Shown here piece by piece: positions 8,334-15,967 of a DNA stretch of 64,000 bases. Each line of letters begins with the position of its first letter. The stretch's first letter is position 1. A program made the translations under genes and the position numbers. The DNA is from Acidobacteriota bacterium (GTDB lineage: Bacteria; Acidobacteriota; Terriglobia; Bryobacterales; UBA6623): contig WGMB01000010.1 of assembly GCA_016125275.1 (NCBI GenBank), positions 186,001-250,000 of the forward strand, read 5' to 3'. Under the pieces are notes generated by a model. It did not search any database and had not been told where the DNA came from. It saw nothing but the letters and a program-made list of their open reading frames with translations.

Positions 8334-9029
8334 TCAGCTCCGCACGCCGATCGCCGCCACCAGCCGCCCGCTCTTCTTGCCGTCGCGGCGGTACGACGGG
8401 AACAGCTCCGGGTTTCGGAAGGTGCACAGGTTCGAGTCCGCGATGCGTTCCGGCGCCAGCCCGGCCTCGATCAGTTGCAGCCGCGCCGCCCGCGCCAAGT
8501 CCAGGTGCGGACGCGGCCACTCCGGCCGCCGCTGCACGGCCTCTGCGGCGAACCGCTCGGCGACCTCCTCGCCCACCTCGTAGCTCTCGGCGCTGATCGC
8601 CGGCCCCAGCAGCGCTTCCAGCTCTTCCGGCCGCGAGCCGTAGCGCCGCGTCATCTCCGCCGCCGCCTCGGCCACGATGCCGGCCGCCATGCCGCGCCAC
8701 CCGGCGTGCGCCGCGCCCACCGCTCGCCGCACCGGGTCCACCAGCAGCGCCGGCAAGCAGTCCGCCGTGCGGATCGTCAGCAGCACGCCGCCGGCGTCGC
8801 CCACCAGCGCGTCGCCTTCCGGCGGCTCCTCATTGGACGGGGCGATCTCCGCCGCCTCCAGCACGATCGCTGAATGTGTCTGCCGCAGCTCCAGCCGCCG
8901 ACCCGCCCCCGGCTCTCCCTCCCAGGCCGGTTCCACGGCCCGCAGCGTCGAAAAGCCGTGTGCCAGCCAGCCGCGCTCCTCCCAGGGAATCCAGCGCAGC
9001 AGCCCGCGCTCATCGATCCGAAACGACAT
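8334..9029 (-). CDS. pgeF: Peptidoglycan editing factor / multicopper polyphenol oxidase (laccase-domain) family
   Basis: A 231-residue protein of the PgeF/YlmD/LACC1 family. These cytosolic zinc enzymes act as purine nucleoside phosphorylases or adenosine deaminases, and in E. coli remove mis-incorporated amino acids from peptidoglycan precursors. Family motifs are LRQTHSA, TADCLPALL, GAAHAGWRGM, LGPAIS and the C-terminal NLCTFRNPELFPSYRRDG. The His and Cys metal ligands of these motifs are all present. A TAGACT hexamer lies 9 bases upstream of the ATG. The gene converges on the sulfatase with a 7-base gap. Confidence 0.88.
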   Translation of the reverse strand: MSFRIDERGLLRWIPWEERGWLAHGFSTLRAVEPAWEGEPGAGRRLELRQTHSAIVLEAAEIAPSNEEPPEGDALVGDAGGVLLTIRTADCLPALLVDPVRRAVGAAHAGWRGMAAGIVAEAAAEMTRRYGSRPEELEALLGPAISAESYEVGEEVAERFAAEAVQRRPEWPRPHLDLARAARLQLIEAGLAPERIADSNLCTFRNPELFPSYRRDGKKSGRLVAAIGVRS

Positions 9030-9159
9030 GCTTGCCCGAGTCTAGCAACGCCTCGACGCCGAAACCGCCCGCGCCAGCTACGATGGAGAGAGGGGCTGTT
9101 AGGGAATCCGGCGCCCGCCGGAGCGCCGCCCCGCTGTCCGTACCCAGGCCGCCGGTCCC

Positions 9160-9801
9160 ATGCAGGTCACTGAAATCTTCCGCTCCATCCAGGGCGAATC
9201 GACCTTCGCCGGGCTGCCCTGCACCTTCGTCCGGCTCACCGGCTGCAACCTGCGCTGCCGCTGGTGCGATACCGAGTACTCCTTCCACGGCGGCGCCCGC
9301 ATGAGCATTGATGAGGTGCTCGCGGAAGTCGCTCGCCTCGGCGGACGCACCGTCGAGCTCACCGGCGGCGAGCCGCTGCTGCAAAAGGAAGCCGTCCCGC
9401 TGCTGCGCCGCCTGCTGGCCGAAGGCTATCGCGTGCTGCTCGAAACCAGCGGCGAACGGCCCCTCGACGACGTTCCCGCCGAGGTCGTCAAGGTCGTCGA
9501 CGTCAAGTGTCCCGACTCCGGCGAGCCCGACACGTTTCGTCTCGACAACCTGGCCGTCATGGCGCCCCATGACCAGCTCAAGTTCGTCGTCGCCACCCGG
9601 CGCGACTACGAGTTCGCCCGCGACTTCACGCGCGAGCACGATTTGACAGGGAGATTCGCGGCCGTCTTCTTCGCCCCGGTTCACGCTGAAGCGAACCTGC
9701 AGGCTCTAGCCGCTTGGATGATCGAAGACGGGTTGGAAGACGTGCGTTTCGGGCATCAGCTCCACAAGACGATCTGGGGAGCTGACGCGCAAGGCGTCTA
9801 G
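9160..9801 (+). CDS. queE: 7-carboxy-7-deazaguanine synthase (radical SAM)
   Basis: A 213-residue radical SAM enzyme that converts 6-carboxytetrahydropterin to 7-carboxy-7-deazaguanine in queuosine (preQ0) synthesis. The N-terminus EIFRSIQGEST is the QueE hallmark. The cluster ligands are Cys29, Cys33 and Cys36 in GCNLRCRWCDTEY. An ELTGGEPLLQ segment provides the GGE motif for SAM binding. QueC, QueD and FolE are not in the window, so the gene stands alone. A TACGAT hexamer at 9079-9084 may be its -10, leaving a leader of about 70 bases. Confidence 0.92.
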   Translation: MQVTEIFRSIQGESTFAGLPCTFVRLTGCNLRCRWCDTEYSFHGGARMSIDEVLAEVARLGGRTVELTGGEPLLQKEAVPLLRRLLAEGYRVLLETSGERPLDDVPAEVVKVVDVKCPDSGEPDTFRLDNLAVMAPHDQLKFVVATRRDYEFARDFTREHDLTGRFAAVFFAPVHAEANLQALAAWMIEDGLEDVRFGHQLHKTIWGADAQGV

Positions 9802-9815
9802 CGCGGAGGACGCCT
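9792..9815. terminator. Hairpin covering both stop codons of convergent genes
   Basis: AGGCGTC (9792-9798) pairs with GACGCCT (9809-9815) around a 10-base loop. It overlaps the end of queE and of the small minus-strand gene and could work in both directions. No U-tract is seen. Confidence 0.4.
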
Positions 9816-10128
9816 AGTTGCGGTTCAGCTCGGCCAGGGCCGGCGCGGACAGCAGGCCGATCTGCTCGATATGCCGAATCAGCTCGAGGTTGTCATCGAT
9901 CTGCAAGAAGAAGCCGTACTTGAGCATGTCCTTGGCTTCCTTCAGCGTACGTGCATCTTCGAGCGTCAGCCGAGCCACCAAGCCGCCATTCGACCGGTGC
10001 ACTCCGATGTACCAGGAGTCGCCCTCGGCGTATGCTCCCAGCCGCATGCTTTCCCCCAAGTACTGAAACCGCCCTTCTTCTCCGCGGGCTTGAATGAGCT
10101 CCACGCCGGATTCGCGGTAGATAACCAT
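9814..10128 (-). CDS. Small conserved-looking protein of unknown function
   Basis: A 104-residue acidic protein with no signal peptide or membrane segment. It has alternating strands at the N-terminus (VIYRESGVELI, YIGVHRSNGG) and helices later (LEDARTLKEAKDMLK, LELIRHIEQIG), suggesting a small alpha/beta domain. I do not recognise a family. It is the last gene of a same-strand run moxR - antitoxin - toxin - ychF - this gene, 63 bases behind ychF, so it may be co-transcribed with ychF. Its base composition looks somewhat less GC-rich than its neighbours. Confidence 0.65.
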   Translation of the reverse strand: MVIYRESGVELIQARGEEGRFQYLGESMRLGAYAEGDSWYIGVHRSNGGLVARLTLEDARTLKEAKDMLKYGFFLQIDDNLELIRHIEQIGLLSAPALAELNRN

Positions 10129-10191
10129 TGTTGCCGCCCTCTACTAGATTAGTATGGCAAACGCGTCCTAAAGGTTTCGCTCAATGTGAGC

Positions 10192-11265
10192 TCAACTGTG
10201 CCGAATGACCAGTACGTCGCCGTCTTGGACGATGTAGTCGCGACCCTCGAGCCGCAAGACCCCTTTGTCTTTGGCTCCAGCATACCCGTTCAGCGCCACC
10301 AGCGTCTCCCAGGGGATCGTCTCGGCGCGAATGAATTTCTTCTCGAAGTCGCTGTGAATTGCACCGGCCGCCTTCGCCGCCGTCGTCCCCTTGGAGATGG
10401 TCCAGGCCCGCACCTCTGTTTCGCCCGCCGTCAAAAAAGACATCAATCCCAGCAGATCATAGGTGGTTTCGATCAGCCGATCCAGGCCCGGCTCCGCCAA
10501 GCCGTACGATTCCAAGAAACTCTTTTGATCCTCGGGCGGAAGCTGCGCCAACTCGGACTCGATGCCGCCGCACACCGCCGTCAGCGCCACCTTCGGCTGA
10601 TCGCTGAGCCACTCCTCGCGGTAGCGCTGCTCGATTGCCGCCAGATCCGGAGCCTGCTCCTCGCCGAGATTCAGTACCAGTAACATCGGCTTTTCCGACA
10701 AAAACTGAAATCCCCGCAGCCGCTTGGCGTCGTCGGGCTCTAGCTCCATCGTCCGCAGCGGCGTCTCGTTCTCCAGCAGCTCGCGGCACTTCTCCAGCAG
10801 CTCCTTCTCCCGCGGCAGGTCCGGGTTCTTGAGCTTCTTCAGATCCTTCTCCACCCGCTCCAGCCGGTTCTCCACCACCTGCAAGTCCGCCAGAATCAGC
10901 TCGGCCTCCACCGCCCGCCAATCGCGCCGGGGGTCGATCTCCCCCTCCACGTGCATCACCGTGTCGTCTTCGAACAGCCGCAGCACGTGCGCAAAGGCGT
11001 CCACCGCCCGCAAGCTGGCGATGTAGCTGGGCTCCTGCAGGGACTCCTTCGAGATCGCCGGCATATCGACGTACTCGACGGTGGCGTAGGTCACCTTCGG
11101 CGGCTCGAAGATCTTGACCAAGGCGTCAATGCGCTTGTCGGGAACCTTCGCAATGCCGATCTGCGCCTTGGCGCCGCCAATGCGGCCCTCGCTGGCCACG
11201 CCGGTCAGAATGGTGAAAAGAGACGTCTTGCCGACCTGCGGCAGACCGATGATTGCAGTTTTCAT
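10192..11265 (-). CDS. ychF: Redox-regulated ATPase/GTPase YchF (Obg family)
   Basis: A 357-residue Obg-family P-loop protein, close to the usual length of about 363. The P-loop is GLPQVGKTS near the N-terminus. The G3 region reads VEYVDMPAI, and the G4 position is a non-canonical NLGE, consistent with the family's preference for ATP over GTP. A central coiled-coil arm (ENRLERVEKDLKKLKNPDL) and a C-terminal TGS domain (AWTISKGTTAAKAA to DGDVLVIRHS) complete the YchF layout. The protein binds ribosomes and takes part in stress responses. It lies 30 bases downstream of the PIN toxin. Confidence 0.93.
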   Translation of the reverse strand: MKTAIIGLPQVGKTSLFTILTGVASEGRIGGAKAQIGIAKVPDKRIDALVKIFEPPKVTYATVEYVDMPAISKESLQEPSYIASLRAVDAFAHVLRLFEDDTVMHVEGEIDPRRDWRAVEAELILADLQVVENRLERVEKDLKKLKNPDLPREKELLEKCRELLENETPLRTMELEPDDAKRLRGFQFLSEKPMLLVLNLGEEQAPDLAAIEQRYREEWLSDQPKVALTAVCGGIESELAQLPPEDQKSFLESYGLAEPGLDRLIETTYDLLGLMSFLTAGETEVRAWTISKGTTAAKAAGAIHSDFEKKFIRAETIPWETLVALNGYAGAKDKGVLRLEGRDYIVQDGDVLVIRHS

Positions 11266-11295
11266 GGGCGAAACTTCGAGCTTACACTGATGCGG

Positions 11296-11727
11296 CTACA
11301 CGCTGACGGGATCGACGACCGAGATCCCGTATCGGCCGAAATCCCCGGTGTTGAAAGTGAGGATCGAACTGAGGTTGTGTACGAGCATCCCCGCGACCAG
11401 CCGGGCATCGTGGGCGGCCTTGCCAGAGACGCCGCGCGTGATGACCAGACGCTCCCACGTTGCGTAAAACGGCGGCGTCTCGGGCAACAGGATGAAGAGC
11501 CGTCGAATGCGATACAGCTCCGCCCCTGCGACGACCGTGGACATGCCCAGCCCATTGGCCGAAGCGGGTCGCGTGGCCACCGCCCACAGCTCCACGAGGT
11601 TCTGCGGGAGCACGTGGAGTTTCTCGCCTCGTTTCCGCAGTTCCTTCATCGCGCCCACGGCCAGGGCGTGTTGCGGATGTCCTGGCTGCAGCGCCCGCAG
11701 CAGGACGTTCGTGTCAACCAGCATCAA
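11296..11727 (-). CDS. PIN-domain toxin (VapC-like ribonuclease)
   Basis: A 143-residue PIN protein. Acidic metal ligands are visible as MMLVDTNVLL (Asp5), LVELWAV, KAAHDARLVAG and FNTGDF, the four-acid set of VapC-type RNases. It overlaps the preceding gene by 4 bases (ATGA), the usual translational coupling of an antitoxin-toxin pair. VapC toxins cleave tRNA or rRNA when freed from the antitoxin; the target here is not predictable. Confidence 0.88.
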   Translation of the reverse strand: MMLVDTNVLLRALQPGHPQHALAVGAMKELRKRGEKLHVLPQNLVELWAVATRPASANGLGMSTVVAGAELYRIRRLFILLPETPPFYATWERLVITRGVSGKAAHDARLVAGMLVHNLSSILTFNTGDFGRYGISVVDPVSV

Positions 11728-12002
11728 ACCGCATCAGCCGTGGAGTCTGCGATCTCGCCGTAGAAAGCCTCCCGGCTCATCGCCGCGTCGGAAAGCACGG
11801 GCGTCGCCGGATCTTGCGCGTCCGCCCAAGCCTGTAGCTCTTGCGCCCATTCCTGCGCCGACAGCCGATCCTGCAACGACTCGCCGCCGCTGGGAAGTTC
11901 CCCCGGAACAGGTCCCCCCACGGCGCGCCCCAGAAGCCGCTCGACGGCCTTCCGATCCGCGGGCGAAAGCTCTCTGCTGGGAGGGGTGTGAGAAGCGCTC
12001 AT
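11724..12002 (-). CDS. Antitoxin partner of the PIN toxin
   Basis: A 92-residue acidic protein whose end overlaps the PIN toxin start by 4 bases. Its tail (SDAAMSREAFYGE) resembles the SREAIY-type C-terminus seen in proteins encoded directly upstream of PIN toxins, the part that would occupy the toxin active site. No clear DNA-binding fold is visible in the N-terminal half. I chose ATG 12002 because an AGGA lies 6 bases upstream. In-frame ATGs at 12020 and 12053 are possible, but the one at 12053 would place the start within a 28-base duplicated unit. Confidence 0.7.
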   Translation of the reverse strand: MSASHTPPSRELSPADRKAVERLLGRAVGGPVPGELPSGGESLQDRLSAQEWAQELQAWADAQDPATPVLSDAAMSREAFYGEIADSTADAV

Positions 12003-12028
12003 CTCAAATCCTGCGTTCATCTTACATC

Positions 12029-12084
12029 CAGCGCCGGTGGCCGGCGCCCTCACACTCAGCGCCGGCGGCCGGCGCCCTCACACC
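12029..12084. repeat. 28-bp tandem duplication at the 3' end of moxR
   Basis: Two adjacent 28-base units (12029-12056 and 12057-12084) differ at one base within the first 27. Unit 2 contains the moxR stop codon (12078-12080). Each unit also holds a GC palindrome: GCGCCGGC and GCCGGCGC around one G in unit 2, weaker in unit 1. The arrangement looks like a slippage duplication of the gene end, giving two stacked hairpins between moxR and the toxin-antitoxin pair. Confidence 0.85.
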
Positions 12085-13061
12085 GGCACCGCCACCGTCT
12101 GCAAAATCTCCTCGATAATCCGCCGCGCCCGCTCGCCCGACGTCGCCTCGGTGCCGAACCGACGGTCCGGCAGCGCCCTGTGGCCGAACACCGGAATCGC
12201 CAGCGTCTTCACATGGTGCGGCGTCACGAAGTCCAGCCCTTCCAGCAAAGCCAGCGCCTGCGCCGCCCGGTACAGCGCGATCGACCCGCGCGGGCTCACG
12301 CCCAGCGCCAGCTCGCTGTGCTCGCGCGTCGCCTTCACGATCGCCATGATGTAGTCCACCACGGCGTCGTCCACCCGCACCTTGCCCGCCAGCCGCTGCA
12401 GCTCCACCACGTCGTCGCCGTGCAGCACCGGCCGCAGCCCTTCCACCGTCGGCCGCTTGCCGTTCAGCCGCAAGATGTCCCGCTCGCTCTCCGCATCCGG
12501 GTAGCCCATCTCGATCCGCAGCAGAAAGCGGTCCAACTGGGCCTCCGGCAGCGGAAACGTTCCGTGGTACTCGATCGGATTCTGCGTCGCGATCACCATG
12601 AACGGCGCCGGTAGCGGATACGAGTGCCGCTCGATCGAGATCTGCCCCTCGTTCATCGCCTCCAGCAGCGCCGACTGCGTCTTCGGCGTCGTCCGGTTGA
12701 TCTCGTCCGCCAGCAGGATGTTCGCGAAGATCGGCCCGGGCTTGAAGTCGAACTCCTCGCGCGTCGCCGAATACACCGTCACCCCCAGCACGTCGCTGGG
12801 CAGCATATCCGAGGTGAACTGGATGCGCTGAAAGCGGCAGTCGATCGCCCGCGCCAGAGCGTGCCCCAGGGTCGTCTTGCCGACGCCCGGCACATCCTCG
12901 ATCAGCAGGTGCCCGCGCGCCAGCAGGCACACCAGCGCCAGCCGCACGGCTTCGCTCTTGCCGCGGATCACGCTGCTCACAGCCCCTTCCAGGCTGGCCA
13001 GCTTCTCACCGGCGTCAATGGTCGCCAGCGCTTCCCCGGCGCTCGTATCTCCTACGGACAT
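12078..13061 (-). CDS. moxR: MoxR-family AAA+ ATPase
   Basis: A 327-residue AAA+ ATPase. Walker A is PGVGKTT (about residues 58-64), Walker B and sensor regions are LLADEINRTTPKTQSALLEA and VIATQNPIEYHGT, and an arginine-finger region follows in EAQLDRFLLRIEMGYP. MoxR ATPases act as chaperones that activate metalloenzymes or von Willebrand factor A-domain proteins. The usual partners (DUF58, VWA, BatA) are not next to it; the downstream genes are a toxin-antitoxin pair and ychF, so it is an orphan within this window. Confidence 0.92.
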   Translation of the reverse strand: MSVGDTSAGEALATIDAGEKLASLEGAVSSVIRGKSEAVRLALVCLLARGHLLIEDVPGVGKTTLGHALARAIDCRFQRIQFTSDMLPSDVLGVTVYSATREEFDFKPGPIFANILLADEINRTTPKTQSALLEAMNEGQISIERHSYPLPAPFMVIATQNPIEYHGTFPLPEAQLDRFLLRIEMGYPDAESERDILRLNGKRPTVEGLRPVLHGDDVVELQRLAGKVRVDDAVVDYIMAIVKATREHSELALGVSPRGSIALYRAAQALALLEGLDFVTPHHVKTLAIPVFGHRALPDRRFGTEATSGERARRIIEEILQTVAVPV

Positions 13062-13119
13062 CGAAACTTTCAGTGTACTAGGGACCCCGGCGACGCCGGT
13101 TTGGTTCCCCTCCTCGTCC

Positions 13120-14238
13120 TCAGCGCCGAAAGGCCTTCGCCAGCGCCAATCTCCGCTCCGCCTTGTCGTAGAATCCCTGCGGCGCGTACTGGTCGGTGTG
13201 CAGATAGCATTGCACCCGCGCCTGGTCTCCCTCGATCGTCCACACTCGGCTCATCGGCAGCGTCGTCAGCCCGGCGTGATAGCGCGACAGCGAGCTCGTG
13301 TTCACAAACCACACGCCCCACTTGCGCTCGATGTGCGACTTGCCGCCGTAGGTGTCGTCCGGATGCGTGTGCGTGTGGCCTCCCAGCCAAATGTCCACCG
13401 CCCCCGGGTGCGCTTCCAGGTAGCGTTCGAAGGCTTGCGCGTCCGGCACGCCGTCCACCCAGTACAGGTACGACGTCCCCTTCGGCGTCCCCTCGGCCTT
13501 GTAGCCGTGATAGTGCGACTTCCAGCCGCCCTCCGACGTCCGCCGCAGCCCTTCCCACTCGCCCGACGCCACCGTCGTCTCCTTGAGCACGTAGTGGTGC
13601 GCCGACACGATGATCTTGTCCTGGTTCGACTCCACCATCCCCTTCCACCAGCGGAACGTCTCGCCCGACACCACTCCGCTCGGGTTGCCCCCCAGTTCGC
13701 CCCGCCCGGGCCGCTGGCTCGGCTCGTTGATGTCGCTCATCATCAGGAACAGGATGTTGCCCACCTGAAAGCTGTAGCGCTCCCAGCTCCCCTCCACCGC
13801 GTACGGCCGGTTTTGGGCGTCCACCCGCGACTGCTCGGGATACAGCCCCGCCGGGTCCATCCACTTGCGCCACCACTGGTTCTGGACCGGATCGTCCACG
13901 CCGCCCCGGTCGTGGTTGCCGCCCAAGTTGTAGATCTGCTCGCGCTCGTGCTTTTTGAGCGCCGTCGAGAACTGCCGGACGATCTCCTCGCCTTCCTCGT
14001 CCTCCGGCAGGCTCTGGCCGCCGGACATGTCGCCCATGTCCAGCGCCAGCTCCCAGTCGAAGTCGCTCTCGGAGTGTCGAATCGCCTCCACCAGACTCTC
14101 GCGGCCGTCTTTGCGGCGGTCCGTGCCGACGTGCGCGTCGGAGAAGGTCCACAGCCGCAGCGTATCGTTGGACGTCTGAGCCGCCGCCGGCGTGGAGGCG
14201 ACCGCCGCCGCCCCGCCCAAGAATTCGCGCCGCGTCAT
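13120..14238 (-). CDS. Exported calcineurin-like metallophosphoesterase
   Basis: A 372-residue protein with a Tat-type signal (MTRREFLGGAA). The five metallophosphoesterase blocks are visible in order: FSDAHVG (Asp34, His36), LDMGDMSGG, LGGNHDRGG, VSAHHYV and LGGHTHTHP. These give a dinuclear metal site for phosphomono- or diester hydrolysis in the periplasm. The start overlaps the stop of the upstream gamma-glutamyltransferase gene (ATGA), so the two are translationally coupled. It is the last gene of a three-gene exported-hydrolase operon; the natural substrate is unknown. Confidence 0.88.
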   Translation of the reverse strand: MTRREFLGGAAAVASTPAAAQTSNDTLRLWTFSDAHVGTDRRKDGRESLVEAIRHSESDFDWELALDMGDMSGGQSLPEDEEGEEIVRQFSTALKKHEREQIYNLGGNHDRGGVDDPVQNQWWRKWMDPAGLYPEQSRVDAQNRPYAVEGSWERYSFQVGNILFLMMSDINEPSQRPGRGELGGNPSGVVSGETFRWWKGMVESNQDKIIVSAHHYVLKETTVASGEWEGLRRTSEGGWKSHYHGYKAEGTPKGTSYLYWVDGVPDAQAFERYLEAHPGAVDIWLGGHTHTHPDDTYGGKSHIERKWGVWFVNTSSLSRYHAGLTTLPMSRVWTIEGDQARVQCYLHTDQYAPQGFYDKAERRLALAKAFRR

Positions 14239-15857
14239 CGTTCCGCCGTCGCCCATTCGCCGCTGGCCGGATCGAGACCCACCGCGCTCGCTACCGCCAC
14301 CGACGCTTTCGAGACCGTGTAGCCGATCTCCGTCAGCCGGTCCCTCGCCGCCTGCTCCCAAGGCTCGTCCAGCCCCACCGCCAAGCCGCCCTCCACGTGC
14401 ATCCGCGGCGCCGCCACGGCCTGCTGCACGCTCGAGCCCTCCCGGCTGTAGTCCAGCAGCACGCTCAGCACACAGTTGGGAATGCGCCGGCCGCCCCGCG
14501 CCCCCACCGCCAGCGTGGGCTTGCCGTCCCGCCGCACGATCGTCGGACACATGTTGTGCAGCGGCCTCTTGCGCGGCCCCGGCGAGTTCGGATGGCCCGG
14601 CCGCGGGTCGAACCGTGACATCCCGTGGCCCAGCAGCAGTCCCAGCCCCGGAACCGCCACGCGCGCCCCAAAACCCCCGCCGTGCGTCAGCGTCAGCGCC
14701 GCCATGTTGCCCGCGCCGTCGGCCGCGCTCAGGTGGATCGTGCCCACCTGCTCCAGATAGTCGATCTCGATGTCCAGCGGCTTGCCCCCTTCGACGGCCT
14801 TGCGCACGCGCGCCGCGGACTCCTCCGCGTAGGCCTTCGACAGCAGCCGTTCGGTCGGGTCCTCCGACTTCTGCGGGTCCCCGAACAGCTCCAGCCGGTC
14901 CTTCCAGCAGATCCGCAGGGCTTCCAGCCAGGCGTGCGTCTGCTCCAGCGGCGCCTTCATCGCCGGATAGCCGGCGGCGTCCAGAATCGACAGCGCCTCG
15001 AAGATCGTCAGCCCGCCGGCCGTCAACGGTGCCGTAAACAGCTCATCCCCGCGCCACTGCATCTTCAGCGGCTCCACCACCTTCGCCTCGTAGGCCGCGA
15101 AGTCCTCCATCGTCACGATGCCGCCGTTGCTCTGGAACGCCGCCACGATCTTCTCGGCGATGTCCCCCTTGTAGAACGGCTCGGTCGAACCCGCCTTGGC
15201 CAGCTCGTCGAGCATCGCGCCAAGGTCCGGGTTCTCGTAGTGGTCGCCTTCGGCCAGCGGCTTGCCGTTCGGACACAGCAGCGCCGCCGCGGCCGGATCG
15301 GCCAGCAACTGCTCCTTGGCGCTCGCGATCGAGCGCGCCAGCGCCGCGTCCACCGGAAAGCCTTCCTGCGCGTGCCTGATCGCCGGCGCCACCGCTTGCG
15401 CAAAGCTCTTCGTGCCGAACTCCCGCAGCGCCAGGTCCATCCCGGCCAGCGTTCCCGGCACGCCCGAAGCCAGCCAGCCGAACTGGTTGATCTGTCCCGG
15501 CACCGTCCCGTCAGCGTTGGGCGCAAAACGGTCTTCGGTCAGCGCCGCCGGCGACAGCGTGTTGAAGTCGATCGACGTGACCTTGCCCGAGTCCGCGAAG
15601 GCCAGCGTCATGTGGCCGCCGTAGCCTCCGCTGCCGCACATCTGCACCGCCGTCACGCCGGCCGTCAGGGCCGCCGCCACGATGGCGTCCACGGCGTTGC
15701 CGCCGATCTCCAGCATCGCCAGCCCGGCCGCCGCCGCCCGCGGCTCGCCCACCACCGCTCCCTTGCGGGCCGCCGCGGGGCCCTCCGGCGAGGACCCGCC
15801 GCAACCGGCCCACAGCGCTCCCGCCGAGGCCGCCTTCAAGAAATCTCTGCGTTGCAT
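14235..15857 (-). CDS. Gamma-glutamyltransferase family Ntn-hydrolase (lipoprotein)
   Basis: A 540-residue protein with a signal and lipobox (LWAGC, Cys19). The large-subunit part runs to about residue 370, and the expected autoprocessing Thr nucleophile is Thr373 in VGTIHLSAADGAGN. A Gly-rich region and PTIVRRDGKP match the small subunit. Gamma-glutamyltransferases cleave gamma-glutamyl bonds of glutathione or peptides after self-cleavage at the Thr. Family motifs such as CGSGGYGGHM and GVPGTLAGMDLAL are in place. It lies between a sulfatase lipoprotein and a phosphoesterase in one minus-strand operon. Confidence 0.88.
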   Translation of the reverse strand: MQRRDFLKAASAGALWAGCGGSSPEGPAAARKGAVVGEPRAAAAGLAMLEIGGNAVDAIVAAALTAGVTAVQMCGSGGYGGHMTLAFADSGKVTSIDFNTLSPAALTEDRFAPNADGTVPGQINQFGWLASGVPGTLAGMDLALREFGTKSFAQAVAPAIRHAQEGFPVDAALARSIASAKEQLLADPAAAALLCPNGKPLAEGDHYENPDLGAMLDELAKAGSTEPFYKGDIAEKIVAAFQSNGGIVTMEDFAAYEAKVVEPLKMQWRGDELFTAPLTAGGLTIFEALSILDAAGYPAMKAPLEQTHAWLEALRICWKDRLELFGDPQKSEDPTERLLSKAYAEESAARVRKAVEGGKPLDIEIDYLEQVGTIHLSAADGAGNMAALTLTHGGGFGARVAVPGLGLLLGHGMSRFDPRPGHPNSPGPRKRPLHNMCPTIVRRDGKPTLAVGARGGRRIPNCVLSVLLDYSREGSSVQQAVAAPRMHVEGGLAVGLDEPWEQAARDRLTEIGYTVSKASVAVASAVGLDPASGEWATAER

Positions 15858-15967
15858 CGCGCCTCCCCTCTTCGTTCTTGGCCGGGGCGCTTTCCCGCGC
15901 CCTCGGCCGGTTCGCACTTTGTCTTGGGCGGCGTCTCGGCCGGGCCTGCTCGGCGGTCGAATCGCGC

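Noticed and set aside
11296-12002. The PIN toxin-antitoxin pair with moxR as a defence island
   Set aside because: Neighbours are ychF and moxR, both widespread; one toxin-antitoxin pair alone does not make an island.
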